NCBI GenBank assembly: GCA_014898425.1 | Contig: RCSZ01000018.1 | Span: 682,001 to 746,000, forward strand | Source of the DNA: Botryotinia globosa | Lineage: Eukaryota > Ascomycota > Leotiomycetes > Helotiales > Sclerotiniaceae | Direction: 5' to 3' | Length of the DNA stretch: 64,000 nt | Shown: positions 10,663 through 22,318 of the stretch, one piece after another | Position numbering within the stretch: the first letter of the stretch is position 1 | How the letters are laid out: each line of letters begins with the position of its first letter | The notes under the pieces: model-generated | Told to the model about the DNA's origin: nothing | What the model saw: only the letters and a program-made list of their open reading frames with translations | The model's database searches: none | Position numbers and translations under genes: made by a program

Positions 10663-13041
10663 TCAAATAGCGTTTGCACCAGTTGCTTTGAATCCCCTTG
10701 GTGGCATAGTCTTCATCTTTCCACTCGCAAGTTTTTGGGCGGCAAACTTTTCTCTTGCCAACTCGATGGCACTCTTTTGTCTCTCTCCTCCAAATTCCTT
10801 CTCACCACCTTTACCCTTTCCATGTGGCTTTCCGATTCCATCTCCAAGAATTTCCTTGCCAACCACAGCATTTGCATTACCATCTTGACTTTTCAATACC
10901 ATCTGACTTTGAATATTCGATTTTCCTTGTGTGTCACCACTCTTAACTCTCTTTACCCAATCCGTTCTTCTTCTCTTGAATAAATCCATTGACCAATTTC
11001 TCCAAACAATTCTTCCAGTCCAGCTATCTCTAAGTAAAGGTTCGTAAGGCATGAGTGACATGGCGATACGTTCGCAGAGAGAGAATAGGGATGCTGATGA
11101 GGTAGAAGTTGGAGTAGTCGTGGTATGTAAAAGGGAATCCAAGATGTGTGTTCCTGCCGACGACAAGGATAATGTGATGATCGGAGGTTGAGGTGTTGGA
11201 GTAGCTCCGGCTGAAGGTGATATAATAGAATTGATGAGTTTGCGACGGAACAAAAGGTTTGAAGGGGTATTAGGTGGAGATGGAAGCAATGATGCTTGAA
11301 TAATGTGAGTGGTAGTTGGGTATAAAGAGAGCGCGAGAATCGTAGAGGTGGGGAGAGCCAATAAAGAATTCTGAATGAGTTGCGCAGGTGGTCCAGGAAT
11401 CTTAAGCATAGCCTGAGCAAGTAATGATCCGTGAAGTTGAGATGGGCTAGGTTTTGGCAAGACAGGAACCGGAGCTGGGTTGTCATCATCAGCAGCTGCT
11501 GGAGGTGGTGCCGTAGCAAGTGTAAGAGTTTCGAGAGAAATGTCGGCCATCTTCAATATCAACTCGTTCTTATCAGATCCATATGCATCAGCAATACTCT
11601 TTGTGAGAGCTTCAGTACTTGCACGTCGCACTTGACAACGTTCCAATAAAACCTTGATAATGTTTGTACGTTGTCTGCCAACTAAACCTTCAATTTGAGG
11701 GGAGATTTCGGTTATCGCTTCCTCGAGATCTTCTTTGCTGAGACGATTCAAAACTCGAATGACAACGTAAGATGCGATCTCGTTTCGTGCCAATCCTGCA
11801 ATTCGATCCTTGAAGATTGCTCGATAGATTTGTTTAAATAACTTTCCTGGACTATGTGTCATGATTGTTTCCAAAACTCTAGATCCAATTTGATCGTAGA
11901 CAATACCGTTAACGAAGATGGCAGATTGACTACCTTCGACGGTAATGTCATCCGGTAAAAGTGTCGAAATGAGAGTCTTTTGTTCGGAGTTGCCACCCTT
12001 CTTGGAGCTTGGATTTGTGAGCTCTAACTCGAGTAGCAATTGTAAACAAGGATTTCCAGTGGGGTGTCCAACCAAAACCTGAATAAAAGCTCTATCCATA
12101 GAAGCAATGGTATCCGAAATGATCTTCTCAATTGCCCACAAGAAAGATTCTGGCACGGTACGCTTGTTGAGAGAAAATTCCGTGGGAGCGGCATCCAATC
12201 CATTTATACCAACCTTTTCCTTCTTCTTGCTTTGTAGTAATGATTTTGTCGAAGATTTCTCCAAAGGTCGCCCGGAAAGGATGATGAGTAAAACTCGAAG
12301 CGTGTGGGAAGCGAATCGATCGGTGAGAAGAGAGGATAATTGACCTTCGAGTTCGTCCAACGTGGCTAGAAACAAACTTTCCATCGACTCAGTAATCTCA
12401 TCTTCTTTTGCCTCTTCTCCATCCGCTGCATCTGCCTTTGCCTCTGCCACTTTCTCCTCTTCCTTCTTGTCTTCTCCCGTCAGCTCCTCGGTAACAATTG
12501 AAGCAGATTGAATGAATAACGTTTCACAACAATGGCTTGCGAAACGATGTGACACCAAATGAGGAAAATTTCCGGCAAATTGAGAGAACAATTTCTTTTT
12601 TTGCTGAGGTGTACTCAACAAAATCAATCTTTCCATCAACCTCGAACATGATTGACTACACGCAATCTTCAGCTCCTTTCCCTTTGCTTCCCGATATACA
12701 TTTGCGAGAAAAAGACTTCGTTCTTCATGCGAGGGAAAATCGTTCAATTCGAGTAATTCGTCTGCTCTTCGAAAGTATTCTTGCTCTTCGTCCTCAAGTA
12801 ATCCATAATAAGGTCGGTCCGCAACTTCAATTGCATTTGTGCCTGTAGCCGCTGGGAATGACGATGGACTTTTGTCGTTATCCAGACCTATGAAGGAAAC
12901 CTCGCCTTCAATTTGGGAAGATCTTCGCTTTTTCCAATCTTGAGAATCAATATCGTGATCTCCTTCCCTATCGGTATTTTCTTCCCTCTTTCTCTTCAAG
13001 GTGTCTCTTCTACCTCTGGCAAGCTTATTTTCTTTTGGCAT
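10663..13041 (-). CDS. NOP9: Nucleolar Pumilio-like protein Nop9, 792 aa
   Basis: RNA-binding protein of the nucleolus needed for 18S rRNA maturation and 40S assembly. Single exon from the ATG at 13041. The N-terminus is basic (PKENKLARGRRDTLKRKREE), as in fungal Nop9. The segment YYGLLEDEEQEYFRRADELL introduces the PUF-like helical repeat array, which runs to about residue 690; recognisable repeat cores are FAGNFPHLVSHRFASHCCE, LLTDRFASHTLRVLL and FVNGIVYDQIGSRVLE. Acidic insertions interrupt the repeats, as is usual for this family. The C-terminus is basic and ends in KTMPPRGFKATGANAI. Length is slightly above the typical fungal Nop9 length. Pro/Thr-rich stretches at about 520-620 look strain-variable. 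Confidence 0.94.
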   Translation of the reverse strand: MPKENKLARGRRDTLKRKREENTDREGDHDIDSQDWKKRRSSQIEGEVSFIGLDNDKSPSSFPAATGTNAIEVADRPYYGLLEDEEQEYFRRADELLELNDFPSHEERSLFLANVYREAKGKELKIACSQSCSRLMERLILLSTPQQKKKLFSQFAGNFPHLVSHRFASHCCETLFIQSASIVTEELTGEDKKEEEKVAEAKADAADGEEAKEDEITESMESLFLATLDELEGQLSSLLTDRFASHTLRVLLIILSGRPLEKSSTKSLLQSKKKEKVGINGLDAAPTEFSLNKRTVPESFLWAIEKIISDTIASMDRAFIQVLVGHPTGNPCLQLLLELELTNPSSKKGGNSEQKTLISTLLPDDITVEGSQSAIFVNGIVYDQIGSRVLETIMTHSPGKLFKQIYRAIFKDRIAGLARNEIASYVVIRVLNRLSKEDLEEAITEISPQIEGLVGRQRTNIIKVLLERCQVRRASTEALTKSIADAYGSDKNELILKMADISLETLTLATAPPPAAADDDNPAPVPVLPKPSPSQLHGSLLAQAMLKIPGPPAQLIQNSLLALPTSTILALSLYPTTTHIIQASLLPSPPNTPSNLLFRRKLINSIISPSAGATPTPQPPIITLSLSSAGTHILDSLLHTTTTPTSTSSASLFSLCERIAMSLMPYEPLLRDSWTGRIVWRNWSMDLFKRRRTDWVKRVKSGDTQGKSNIQSQMVLKSQDGNANAVVGKEILGDGIGKPHGKGKGGEKEFGGERQKSAIELAREKFAAQKLASGKMKTMPPRGFKATGANAI

Positions 13042-13867
13042 TTTGGAGGGATGTGTGGTGTTTGAGGGGGAATCGAGGTCAATCGAATCAATCGAATTGA
13101 GTGGGACTGGATTGAGTCGAATGGAATTGAATTGTAATGTAAAAATGGAAAAGAATGAAAGAATGAGAATATAATGTGGAAAGAAGATGAAATGACAATT
13201 TTCTCTCTTTTTTTTTTATTTTGCTTTGAATCAAGCAAGGGATATTGGGAGGAGGATGAAGGAGGAAGTTAAAAGGCAGATGGAGGAAGTTGATGTAATT
13301 GAAGAATTCGAATCAAAAGTTTTGGAAATGTGAAATGCGGGCGCTAGCGGGTTATTGTGAAATAACCTTGTACTGTTGTTGTTGTCACATTGTCAAAAAG
13401 GTAAATAAGAAGAACAATCCCAGCGGTTATCAAAGCGGTGAGATCTTCAGCCTTTTTTTTTTTCTTTTCTTTTCTTTTCTTTCCTTTCTTTACCTAATTA
13501 CTTTAAGTTTCCATTTCTACCTTCACTTGATGTATAATGAAATGAGTTTATGGCTTTGACAATCTATGGATGGAGTGAAGTGAAATCTTTGCGTCACGGG
13601 AATGGAATATATTATATTAGTCATCGATCGGTAGTAATATTAAGATTAATCCATTCATCATTGACTGCTTGCGTGAGGTTGTAAATCTATATTGCCGATA
13701 CAGGTATATATATATATATATACACATACATATATACATATACATGAGGTCTTCATCACGTATTAGCAAAGAGTTTTTTGACTTCTCCCCTCGGTATTGA
13801 TATTCTCCTCCCTATTGACGACTACATTGTTGCTTGTATTGTCACCTCTCTCAAATCCTCCCTTACA
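13042..13867. other. Divergent intergenic NOP9 / decarboxylase
   Basis: Should contain both promoters. It holds a polypyrimidine tract (13451-13492, TTTTC-like), a dinucleotide TA run (13704-13723) and no supported ORF. Confidence 0.5.
13704..13723. repeat. TA dinucleotide run
   Basis: About nine TA units about 150 bp upstream of the decarboxylase start codon. Confidence 0.9.
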
Positions 13868-16022
13868 ATGTCTTCAAATGTAACCTCACAGCCCGCCATA
13901 CCACTCCGGGATAACACGCTTTCAACTGGGCCAGACGCTCCAGACGCTCCAAACCCATTGAACCGTGTCGATGAAGTAGAAGATGTGAGAAAAGTCCATA
14001 TATTCATTCATTCATTCATTCCAAGTTATCATTATCATTACCCCTTGAATCTTATACATATATCTACACATATCTACATATATCTACACATACCTACACA
14101 TACACATATCTACACATATCTACACATCTATACATATCTACACATACCTACACATACACATATCTACATATATATATACATACACATACATACATATATA
14201 CATACCATATACCTCATCTCAATATCAAAATCCTTAATCCAGCCAGCCAGCCAGCCAGCCATGTCTTTCACCATCCCCATCCCCATCCCATCATCTCCAT
14301 GTCACATCAAATCATCACAATCATCACAATCAAAAGTAACCACAGTAACCTCATCTAACACATTCAATCATCCTAGTTACTCAATGCCGTTCAATCGCTC
14401 ATCATTCCATTCATCAAATCGGCCGATGAAGATGCCATGACCAAACACACCGGTCATGGAAAAGCCATCCCCGGTGGAGGTCCGCGAACCACTCTTCTCG
14501 AACATCACAAACCAGAGAAATTACTCCAATTGCTAGACTTCCATCTTCCCATCGACGGAAGAGGAAAAGAGGGTTTATTGTCATCCATTGACCAAGTGCT
14601 CAAATACAGTGTGAATACGTGGGATCAAGGATTCTTAGATAAACTGTATGCAAGCACCAATGCGGTACGTATTCATCTGCATCTCGCTGCATCCACAATT
14701 GAAGCGGTGAATGTTACACATTCAACAAGTACTTCAGCTCACCATAATAGGTAGGAATTATTTCGGAATTGATACTGGCCGTTTTAAATACAAATGTAAG
14801 ATTAATCCTTCATGGGTCATGTCTTGACAACGGATAACCTTGCATGTCATCCATCATGTCATCCATCATGTCAGCCCTATACTAATTTCATCAATAGGTT
14901 CATGTATACCAAGTTTCCCCAGCCTTGACCATTATTGAAAAAACAACGGCAAAAGCCTTTGCCAATCTTTTCGGTTTCAATGGTCCTCGCGCAGGAGGTA
15001 TCTCAACTCAGGGTGGTTCGGCCTCCAACACTACCTCCATGATCATTGCCCGCAATACTCTTTTTCCAGACACAAAACAAAACGGAAATGGAAATCATCA
15101 ATTCGTTCTCTTCACTTCGGCTCATGGTCACTATTCCCTGGAAAAAGCCGCTCAAATGTGTGGTCTGGGATCCAATAACGTGATTCCCGTCCCCGTCGAT
15201 CCTCAAGGCCGTATGATTCCCTCCGAGCTCGACTCCCTCATCAAAAAGAGCATTTCCGAAAGCAAAACCCCCTTTTACGTAAATGCCACCGCCGGAACCA
15301 CCATCTATGGTTCCTACGACCCCTTCACCGAAATCTCCGCCATCTGTAAATCCCACAACCTCTGGTTCCACATCGATGCTTCATGGGGGGGTCCCGCCAT
15401 TTTCTCTCCCACCCACGCCTCCAAATTGAAAGGATCCCACCTCGCCGACTCTCTAGCCGTCAACCCGCATAAAATGTTAAATGTCCCCGTCACCTGTTCC
15501 TTCCTCCTCGCACCTGATATCTCAAAATTCCATAAGGCAAACACTCTCCCCGCAGACTACCTCTTCCACACCATCGAAGACGGAGCCGAAGTCTGGGACC
15601 TCGCAGATCTCACTTTGCAATGTGGTCGTCGTGGAGATTCTCTCAAATTAGCTCTCTCCTGGATCTACTACGGTGCATCGGGCTTCCAGAAACAAATCGA
15701 TCATGCTTTTTCCGTGGCGGAATATTTTGCCCAGTTGGTAGAGGACCATAGTGATCTAGTACTTGTTTCGCAAAATCCACCACCCTGTTTGCAGGTTTGT
15801 TTCTACTATGCGAAGGAGGGGAAACTAGGGGACAAAGAACGAAACACGAAAATCACACAGGATGTCGCGCAGAAATTGTTGACGAGGGGATTTATGGTGG
15901 ATTATGCGAGTGGGGAAAAGGGGAAATTCTTCAGGGCAGTGGTGAATGTTCAGACGAGACGGGAAACAATGAAAGGGTTGGTGAAAGCTATTGTGGAGAT
16001 TGGTGAGGGTGTCACTGTGTAA
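13868..16022 (+). CDS. Group II PLP-dependent decarboxylase (GAD/CSAD-like), 524 aa
   Basis: Decarboxylates an amino acid, probably an acidic one such as glutamate or cysteine sulfinate. Four exons: 13868-13984, 14377-14664, 14751-14795 (only 45 nt) and 14898-16022, all joined in phase 0. The PLP lysine is in NPHKML (encoded near 15465). Other family marks are GGSASNTTSM, TSAHGHYS with the cofactor-stacking histidine, FHIDASWGGP with the cofactor-contacting aspartate, and LQCGRRGDSLKLALSW. This order matches animal GAD/CSAD and fungal homologues. Substrate cannot be fixed from sequence alone. Intron 1 is 392 nt and made of simple repeats, unlike the other introns (86 and 102 nt). There is no targeting signal, so the protein is probably cytosolic. 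Confidence 0.9.
14040..14260. repeat. Microsatellites inside decarboxylase intron 1
   Basis: Interspersed ACATATCTACAC/ACATACCTACAC units at about 14050-14215, followed by a pure CCAG run at 14239-14260. All lie between the donor at 13985 and the acceptor at 14376. Confidence 0.85.
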
Positions 16023-16285
16023 ATTTTGTCAGAGAAGGAATTGGAAAGGAATTTTGGTGTCAGAATTTTTCATTGTTTTTCGAGAGCCAGATGATTGGAA
16101 AGATGTAGATTTTTATCATGCCATTGGAATCCAATTCAAACAAATCACAATGGGAAGACATCAAACGGATTATTTCTATCAGAATCCATGGCAAACGCCT
16201 CATAAGTAATAGCCACCCAACGAATAATACCCCATCAACCATTCCCGTCATCCAAAACTCCCTTCCCTCCCTTCTCACAACCCAA

Positions 16286-16882
16286 TCAAAAATCTCCCCT
16301 CTTCACAACCGGTTGAAACATGGAAATAACACTTTTCCTCCACCTCCCTCTTTCTCTTTCTTTTTCTCTTCTCCCCACTCCTTCTCCATCGATATTCTCA
16401 TCCCCATTCTCATCCCCATTCACATCCCCATCCCCATTCCCATCCCCATCCCCATCCATCTCCTCAATCGTAATCCACTTATCATTTCCCCTTCCCCTCC
16501 CCATCCCCATCCCCCTCTTCTTTTCCTTCTCCCTCTCCCTCTCCTCCCTCCTCTCCTCCCTCCTCTTTTCCATCCCCATCCCTATCCCCATCCCCATCCC
16601 CAATCCTCCCTTCGTAAATCTCCTCTCTTTCTCCTTCTCCTTTTCCCTCTCTCTCCTCCTCTCACTCACATCCCCCCTCTCTTTCCCACTCCCATTCCCC
16701 AACCCCCCAATTGTAAATCTCCCCTCCCTCTCCCTCCCCCTCTCCTTCTGCTCCCCAGTCCCCAATTTACTGACTCGATATCCTCCATTCCCATCATAAG
16801 TTCGTCTCCATTCTCGATTTTGGGAGCCTTCTTCCGCGGCGCTTTTGGTGCTGCTGTAGAGGTAGGTGAAGGCTGATTTCAT
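16286..16882 (-). CDS. Low-complexity Arg/Glu/Lys/Gly ORF, 198 aa (doubtful gene)
   Basis: The first 45 residues look like ordinary protein (MKSAFTYLYSSTKSAAEEG). After that come alternating charged runs (KEKEKER, REERREERERE), two RFT[IK]GGLG modules and Gly/Asp runs, ending in a normal-looking tail (SVISMFQPVVKRGDF). The DNA is an almost pure polypurine strand, so the ORF could simply reflect base composition, since stop codons are rare in AG repeats lacking T. The composed start and end argue weakly for a real gene. It is convergent with the decarboxylase. Confidence 0.35.
   Translation of the reverse strand: MKSAFTYLYSSTKSAAEEGSQNREWRRTYDGNGGYRVSKLGTGEQKERGREREGRFTIGGLGNGSGKERGDVSERRREREKEKEKERRFTKGGLGMGMGIGMGMEKRREERREEREREKEKKRGMGMGRGRGNDKWITIEEMDGDGDGNGDGDVNGDENGDENIDGEGVGRREKERERGRWRKSVISMFQPVVKRGDF
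16330..16760. repeat. Homopyrimidine/homopurine tract
   Basis: About 430 bp in which the plus strand is nearly all C and T, with blocks of CCCCATCCCCATCC and CTCCCTCTCC. Confidence 0.85.
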
Positions 16883-17284
16883 TGCTTATTTCCCGAAGAA
16901 GTGTTTCTTGGGTGTTTTTTTAAGAGATGGTTTTTTGGGGGTATTTATGGTGGGATGTGATGTGGTTCAACAGAGTGTAGTTTGTGATGTAATATGTGTC
17001 TCCCTTCCTAGCATCGATGAATAGGTATCACTATGAAGGTCCACGGTGTGAAGGTGTGAATCTTCAAGCTTGATATGGAAATAAGGTTTTGTATTGTCTC
17101 GTATCGTATTGTATTGGAGAAGTTTGAGATGTCGTTGGGTATTGAGTAATTATATCCTCGAGGGCTTGAAGATGTGATATTTAATACAAATCCAACCCCA
17201 GATCCGAATCCGAATCCAAATCCGAATCCAAGGAATCCGGAAAGAAACAAATTCGGTTAAACAGGCAGATCAAACCACCAATTG

Positions 17285-17310
17285 CAATACAATACAATAC
17301 AATACAATAC
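17285..17310. repeat. CAATA pentanucleotide run
   Basis: Five consecutive units. Confidence 0.95.
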
Positions 17311-17359
17311 TCGGATAGATAACCTAGAATAACCTCTCTCTCCTTTCTCATCGTTCAAT

Positions 17360-17381
17360 ACCTACCTACCTACCTACCTAA
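17360..17381. repeat. CCTA tetranucleotide run
   Basis: Five consecutive CTAC-phase units. Not a telomere motif. Confidence 0.9.
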
Positions 17382-18474
17382 CCACCCACCTACCCTGTCT
17401 ATCCATCCGATGCGAAAACATGACAGCAACACACACACGCAAACCTCGCAACGAAATCTCACTTACCTTGACTTCCTCACCCTACCCTCCTCATCCTCCG
17501 TCGATCAATCATGCACTGTGCATTATGCATTGAGCTTCAAAACCGCATAATCAACACTTCACAAAAAACACCTCTCATCCCCACGAAAAGAAAAGAAAAG
17601 CAAAGTACTCGTAAAGTAAAGTTTCACCCCTTCCTCCCTCCATCCTGAAACAACCATCAAAGCTCCATCCAAACTGAGTACCTACCCATCGATCCCGCAC
17701 CCACTCCGTTTCAAAAAGTTACATGTCAAACATCAGACGAATATGAATCCGACAACCAACATTTAGATTCCATGCGAAGTATATAGAATCACAACTGAAT
17801 GATGGTCAGAAAATGGGTTTCGTTTCGTTTCATGTCAGAGCACAGACTGGCTTATTAGGTATCTAGGTAGGTATATCATAAACATTTGCAGCCAAAGGCC
17901 CCAGATCATCTAACTACCCACTCCGTATATAAACGAGCCAGGAATCACCTGAAGAAGACCAGAATTAACCACTAGCGAAACCCCTACCTCAACAATCCAA
18001 TTGTTCCAATTCGAGTCAGAGAATTGAAAATCTAAACAGTGTTGCAAGTAAAAACTTCCTAAAAGTTTGTTTGATATTATTAGGTAGGTAATCCCCATAA
18101 TTCTATGTGTGGCTGATTTGTTATCGATTTTCTGCGGTGATATCCATGTTTTGACCTATTTTTTTCTCAGTCAATAGACGAGGTGAGATAAATATATCCA
18201 TCTCTTCCGATGAAATGAAATGAAATAAATTGAAATCAGAGAATCTTCGATTTGTTGAAGAGCAGTGAGTGAATTGAGGACAGAATCTACTAATCTAATT
18301 TCTATACATAAAAGCCATATGTCCTTTCATATATTAATGTGGCCACCAGGCATAAACTTTTCTCATCCATTCATTCAGTCATCCATCTCCGATCTCTCAT
18401 CTTCGACTTCCGCAAATGCGAGTGGAAATCTGTATTTGTACATATCAAATCTTCACAACTACTTCTACAAGAAA

Positions 18475-21400
18475 TCACAAATATCTCTTCTCCTGCATCT
18501 CCTCATATGCCTGTATTTGATCTCCGATTTGGAAGTCAGTCCATCCTGAAAATCCCATACCACACTCACCACCCTTTTTCATTTCCGAAACATCTTTCTT
18601 TGCGTTCTTGAGAGATTCGAGTTTACCTATCAACCGGGTTAGTGTGTTGATTTGTAATTGCTCCTTGGAACGGGAGCTGGGCAATGGCAAGGTAATGATG
18701 AGGTTCAAAAGAAATAATAAGCAATGACTTACCATCAAACACCTTCTCCCCATCTCTCAGTACCCTATATCTATCATCCTTAGACACGGTACCATTGCGA
18801 ACTTTACAACCTGCTACACTTCTATATTTCCTTCCTTTGATATTGATATCGAAGATCTGTGCCACAACAGCTTCACCCAATACTCTTTGTGTGACCAACG
18901 GTGGTAAGAATTTCGACATCTCAGCTCTTACATCATCCATCAATCTATAAATGATGTTATGATCCAAGATCTTGACTTTGTTCTGCGCAGCAAATTGAGC
19001 AATGTTCGGTTCAACCTCTGTGTTGAAGTTGATAACGTAACCTTTTGCAGTGGCAGCATGTTCGATATCAGATTCACTGAGTTTACCGACTCCAGATCGA
19101 AGAACGATAGGTTCTACTTCTTTAGTACCAGTGGCGTTCAATTGATCGACGACTGCTTCGACAGATCCACTCACATCTCCTTTGATGACAAAGTAGACAG
19201 GTTTAGGACCGGTAGGATCTTTGTTCGGAGTAGGAGAATCATTTTTCTCGTATTCTTCGCCAAGAAGAGCAGATTCCTTCTCTGCCTTTTCACGTTCGCG
19301 TTTATCGTGTTCCATTTTGCGGTTCTCATTGATAGCTTCCATATCTGCGGCCAATTTATCCCTTTCCTCTTTCTCAAGTCGGAATTCAACAACACTCTTA
19401 GCCTTTGCTTCATCAAGAGCTTGAAGAACTTCATCTCCAGCAGATGGTTGTTCTCTCCATCCATCAATTTCTACTGGTGTACCTGGACCAGCTTCCTCAA
19501 TCTCCATACCGGCTTCATTGCGTAGACATCTAATTCTAGCCCAAGTTTTACCAGCGACGATAAAATCTCCCGGTCGCATGGTACCTCTTCTAACCAAGAT
19601 TGTAGCAACCTTACCCATAGACTTGATACTTGCTTCGATGACATAACCTTCTGCTGGACCATCTCTTTCGGCACGCATATCAAGAATTTCGGATAAAGTA
19701 ACAGCCGCTTCTTCCAAATCCTCCATTCCTCTTCCAGTTTTGCCACTTACACATACGACTTGAGTGTCACCACCAAAATCTTCGACATCGACACCATGAC
19801 GAGCAAGATCTTGTTTCACTCGCTCAATATCAATTTCAGGCTTATCGATTTTGTTGATTGCGACAATGATTGGTACCTTTGCTGCTTTGGCATGATTGAT
19901 AGCTTCAATCGTTTGGGGTTTAACACTATCATCTGCAGCAACAACCAAAATCACAATATCAGTAACATTAGCACCTCTTTGGCGCATACTCAAGAAAGCT
20001 TCATGACCAGGAGTATCGAGGAAAGTAATCGTCTTCCCTGAAGGCATAGGTACAGAAAATGCACCGATATGTTGTGTAATACCACCATGTTCTGATGCCG
20101 CAACGGAAGACTTTCGTAGATAATCAAGAATTGTAGTTTTACCATGATCGACGTGTCCCATAATAGTAACAACCGGAGCTCTTTGAGGTAGTATTGATGG
20201 ATCTTCGGCTGGAGGTCTAGCTTTCAAATCTTCAGATTCGCCTCTTTCAATAATGGCCTCGAAATTGTATTCCATAGCAATAAGTCCAGCATCTTCAGCA
20301 TTCAAAATGTGATCATGATTAACACCTTCAAATCCTAATTCTTCCAATTTGTCGAGGAAGTCTTCAAGCTTGACTCTGAGTGCGACGGCTAAATTCGAGA
20401 CGCTAATAAATTCTGGCAAAATCATAGGGGTTGGTGCGGCTGCTTTCTTTGCTGCCTTTTCACGCCTTCTTTGCCTTTTGAGTTCTGCTCGCTCAGCAGC
20501 TAAATCACTCGCCTCATCTTCGTCTTGGTCCGTTTTTATCTCTCGCTGTCTCCTGGCTGCCTTTTTGGCTTGCTTACTATGGGCATTTTTTGGCAACGAG
20601 TGGTCTCTGTGGTTTGGGTTATTCCCGACATCTTCATCGGCTCCCCAACGTCCCGATAATCTTCTTTGCCTCGTTTCTAATTCCGCTGGAGATGAAAATT
20701 CGTTGATCACTTTTTCACGCACATTCGACTCCTCCGGCTCAGTCGCTAGTGGGCGATAAGCAACCTGTTTTTCGGCAGGCTTCTCAACGGCATCTTCAAC
20801 TTCGTGACGTCCCACCGACTCAACCAATGGGCTCGGGCTTGTCAACCCGGGGATCTTGAAGCTACTTCCACCAGCCTTACCAAAACTTGAGCCAAATGAA
20901 GATACAAAAGATCCAAGAGGTTTTAACATATTGCGAGCTGATTGTGCTGATTGTGCTGATTGTGCTGATTGTGCTGATTGTGCTGATTGTGCTGATTGTG
21001 CTGATTGTGCTGGACGTACGGGTTCAGGATTTGTGGCAGGGCGTGAATCGAATATGGATCTGCTGTGATCAGTGTTTTGCGAGGGTTGACGATCATTCGT
21101 AGGACTCGTTTGTGAGTCTTGGGTCATATCATTACTTTTATTGTAACTATTTGGCCTACTCCACATATCCGCTCTTGGAACTTTGGTAAAGAGACCTCTC
21201 TCCGATGGAAGCCTACTTCTCAAGGGCGTATAAGTCCCGGAACTAGCTTCCTGTTCTCTTCTGGCTTGAGCCTCAGTGATAGAATCTTGTGGTTGTTGGA
21301 CGGGTGGTGGCGGTCGATTTTCTTCAACTTTCTTTCTTAATTGAGTCCATTTGGATACATCTGCGGAGCGTTCGCCAATGTTTTCAGGTGGAGTAGTGGC

Positions 21401-22112
21401 TTCCGTTGAGTCATTAATTATTTGACTGGAAATCTGACTACGAATACGAGAATCGTCTTTCTCAAAAAATCGTAAAGGCGCATCCTGTACAGTGTGCTGC
21501 TTGTTCATCGCATGTATGTCCATAGTCTCCTTCCTTTTCGCGGCGGCCTTAGCTATCTCGATTTTCTCCTTTTGTGAACGTGGTAGTGGTCTAAAGGCTC
21601 TATTTGTCTCTGGTCCTGGCCCTGAATGTATCTCGACTTTTCGTTGTTGACTTACACGGAACTCTTCTTCGGCAGAAAGCTGTGCAGGTCGCTCTGGTTT
21701 GGGAGGATCTGGTATTCTTGACTTCATAGGAATTCCAGCAGTTGGGCGACCGAAGCTAGCAGAAGGTCCTACTCCAGGAATTTTAGAACCTCCAAAGGCC
21801 GGTTTACTGAAGCCACTTCCCATCCCGGGTCCAGGACGCCATGATGTCGCAGGTGCCTTGGGCTGCGCAAGCGGAGTTGATTCATAATCTTCAGATTCTC
21901 GTACCGCAGTACCTTCGGCTGGTGGTTTTGATCTCGAATCAGAGGATTGTAAAAATCGACGCTGTGTATGTGAAGTAGGGCCAATTCCTCCAAGTCGATG
22001 CCAACAAAAAGCGCATACTGATGGAGCTGATGTTTCCTATGTTGATTAGAATCTCATAAAACCTCATAAGATTTGACTTCCATACCTTTATTAAATTGCG
22101 ACCACTCCTCAT
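18475..22112 (-). CDS. IFM1: Mitochondrial translation initiation factor IF-2, 1160 aa
   Basis: GTPase that places initiator tRNA on the mitochondrial small ribosomal subunit. Three exons: 22112-22086 (nine codons), 22036-18733 and 18626-18475. The tiny first exon encodes MRSGRNLIK, and exon 2 opens with ETSAPSVCAFCWHR, giving a basic start suited to mitochondrial import. A disordered N-terminal half holds an eight-fold QSA repeat. The IF2 N-domain (LPEFISVSNLAVALRVK) precedes the G domain near residue 635 with GHVDHGKTT, DTPGHEAF and NKID. Domains II-IV follow, with VIKGDVSGSVEAV and the C-terminal barrel. The third exon restores the family ending (GKLESLKNAKKDVSEMKKG through the EMQEKRYL end), which is lost if the 106-nt intron is read through. 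It shares a 206-bp divergent promoter with the gene at 22319. Confidence 0.95.
20937..21012 (-). repeat. 9-bp tandem repeat encoding Gln-Ser-Ala
   Basis: Eight near-perfect copies of GCTGATTGT (plus strand) inside the disordered N-terminal half of the IF-2 gene. Confidence 0.95.
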
Positions 22113-22318
22113 GATTGCATTGTCGTTTCAATGAATATTTAAATAATTTTCATAAAGTTGCCATCATGATGATTGAAGGAATTTACGGATACCGAACCGC
22201 ACTAACCACGCAATTTAATATTCCGAGACATTGTTCCAGCCCTTCACATTCACAGTCCATACAAGTTAAACTTCACAACCACATAATTTTTAATACATTC
22301 TTGTATCTACGGATCATT
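22113..22318. promoter_or_regulatory. Compact divergent promoter IF-2 / 22319 gene
   Basis: Only 206 bp separate the two start codons. No clear TATA box; a CCACAACC-like stretch lies before the rightward gene. Confidence 0.5.

Larger units (their letters stand above)
16883..18474. other. Intergenic, microsatellite-bearing
   Basis: Contains a CAATA run (17285-17310), a CCTA run (17360-17381), two TAGGTAGGTA elements (about 17855-17873 and 18081-18090) and no supported ORF. Confidence 0.5.

Noticed and set aside
13778..14440. 220-codon ORF through the decarboxylase start
   Set aside because: It reads through intron 1 repeats; exon joins restore a conserved decarboxylase instead.
18959..21340. 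Several ORFs antisense to the IF-2 gene
   Set aside because: The minus strand carries an unambiguous full-length IF-2; the antisense ORFs have no recognisable domains.
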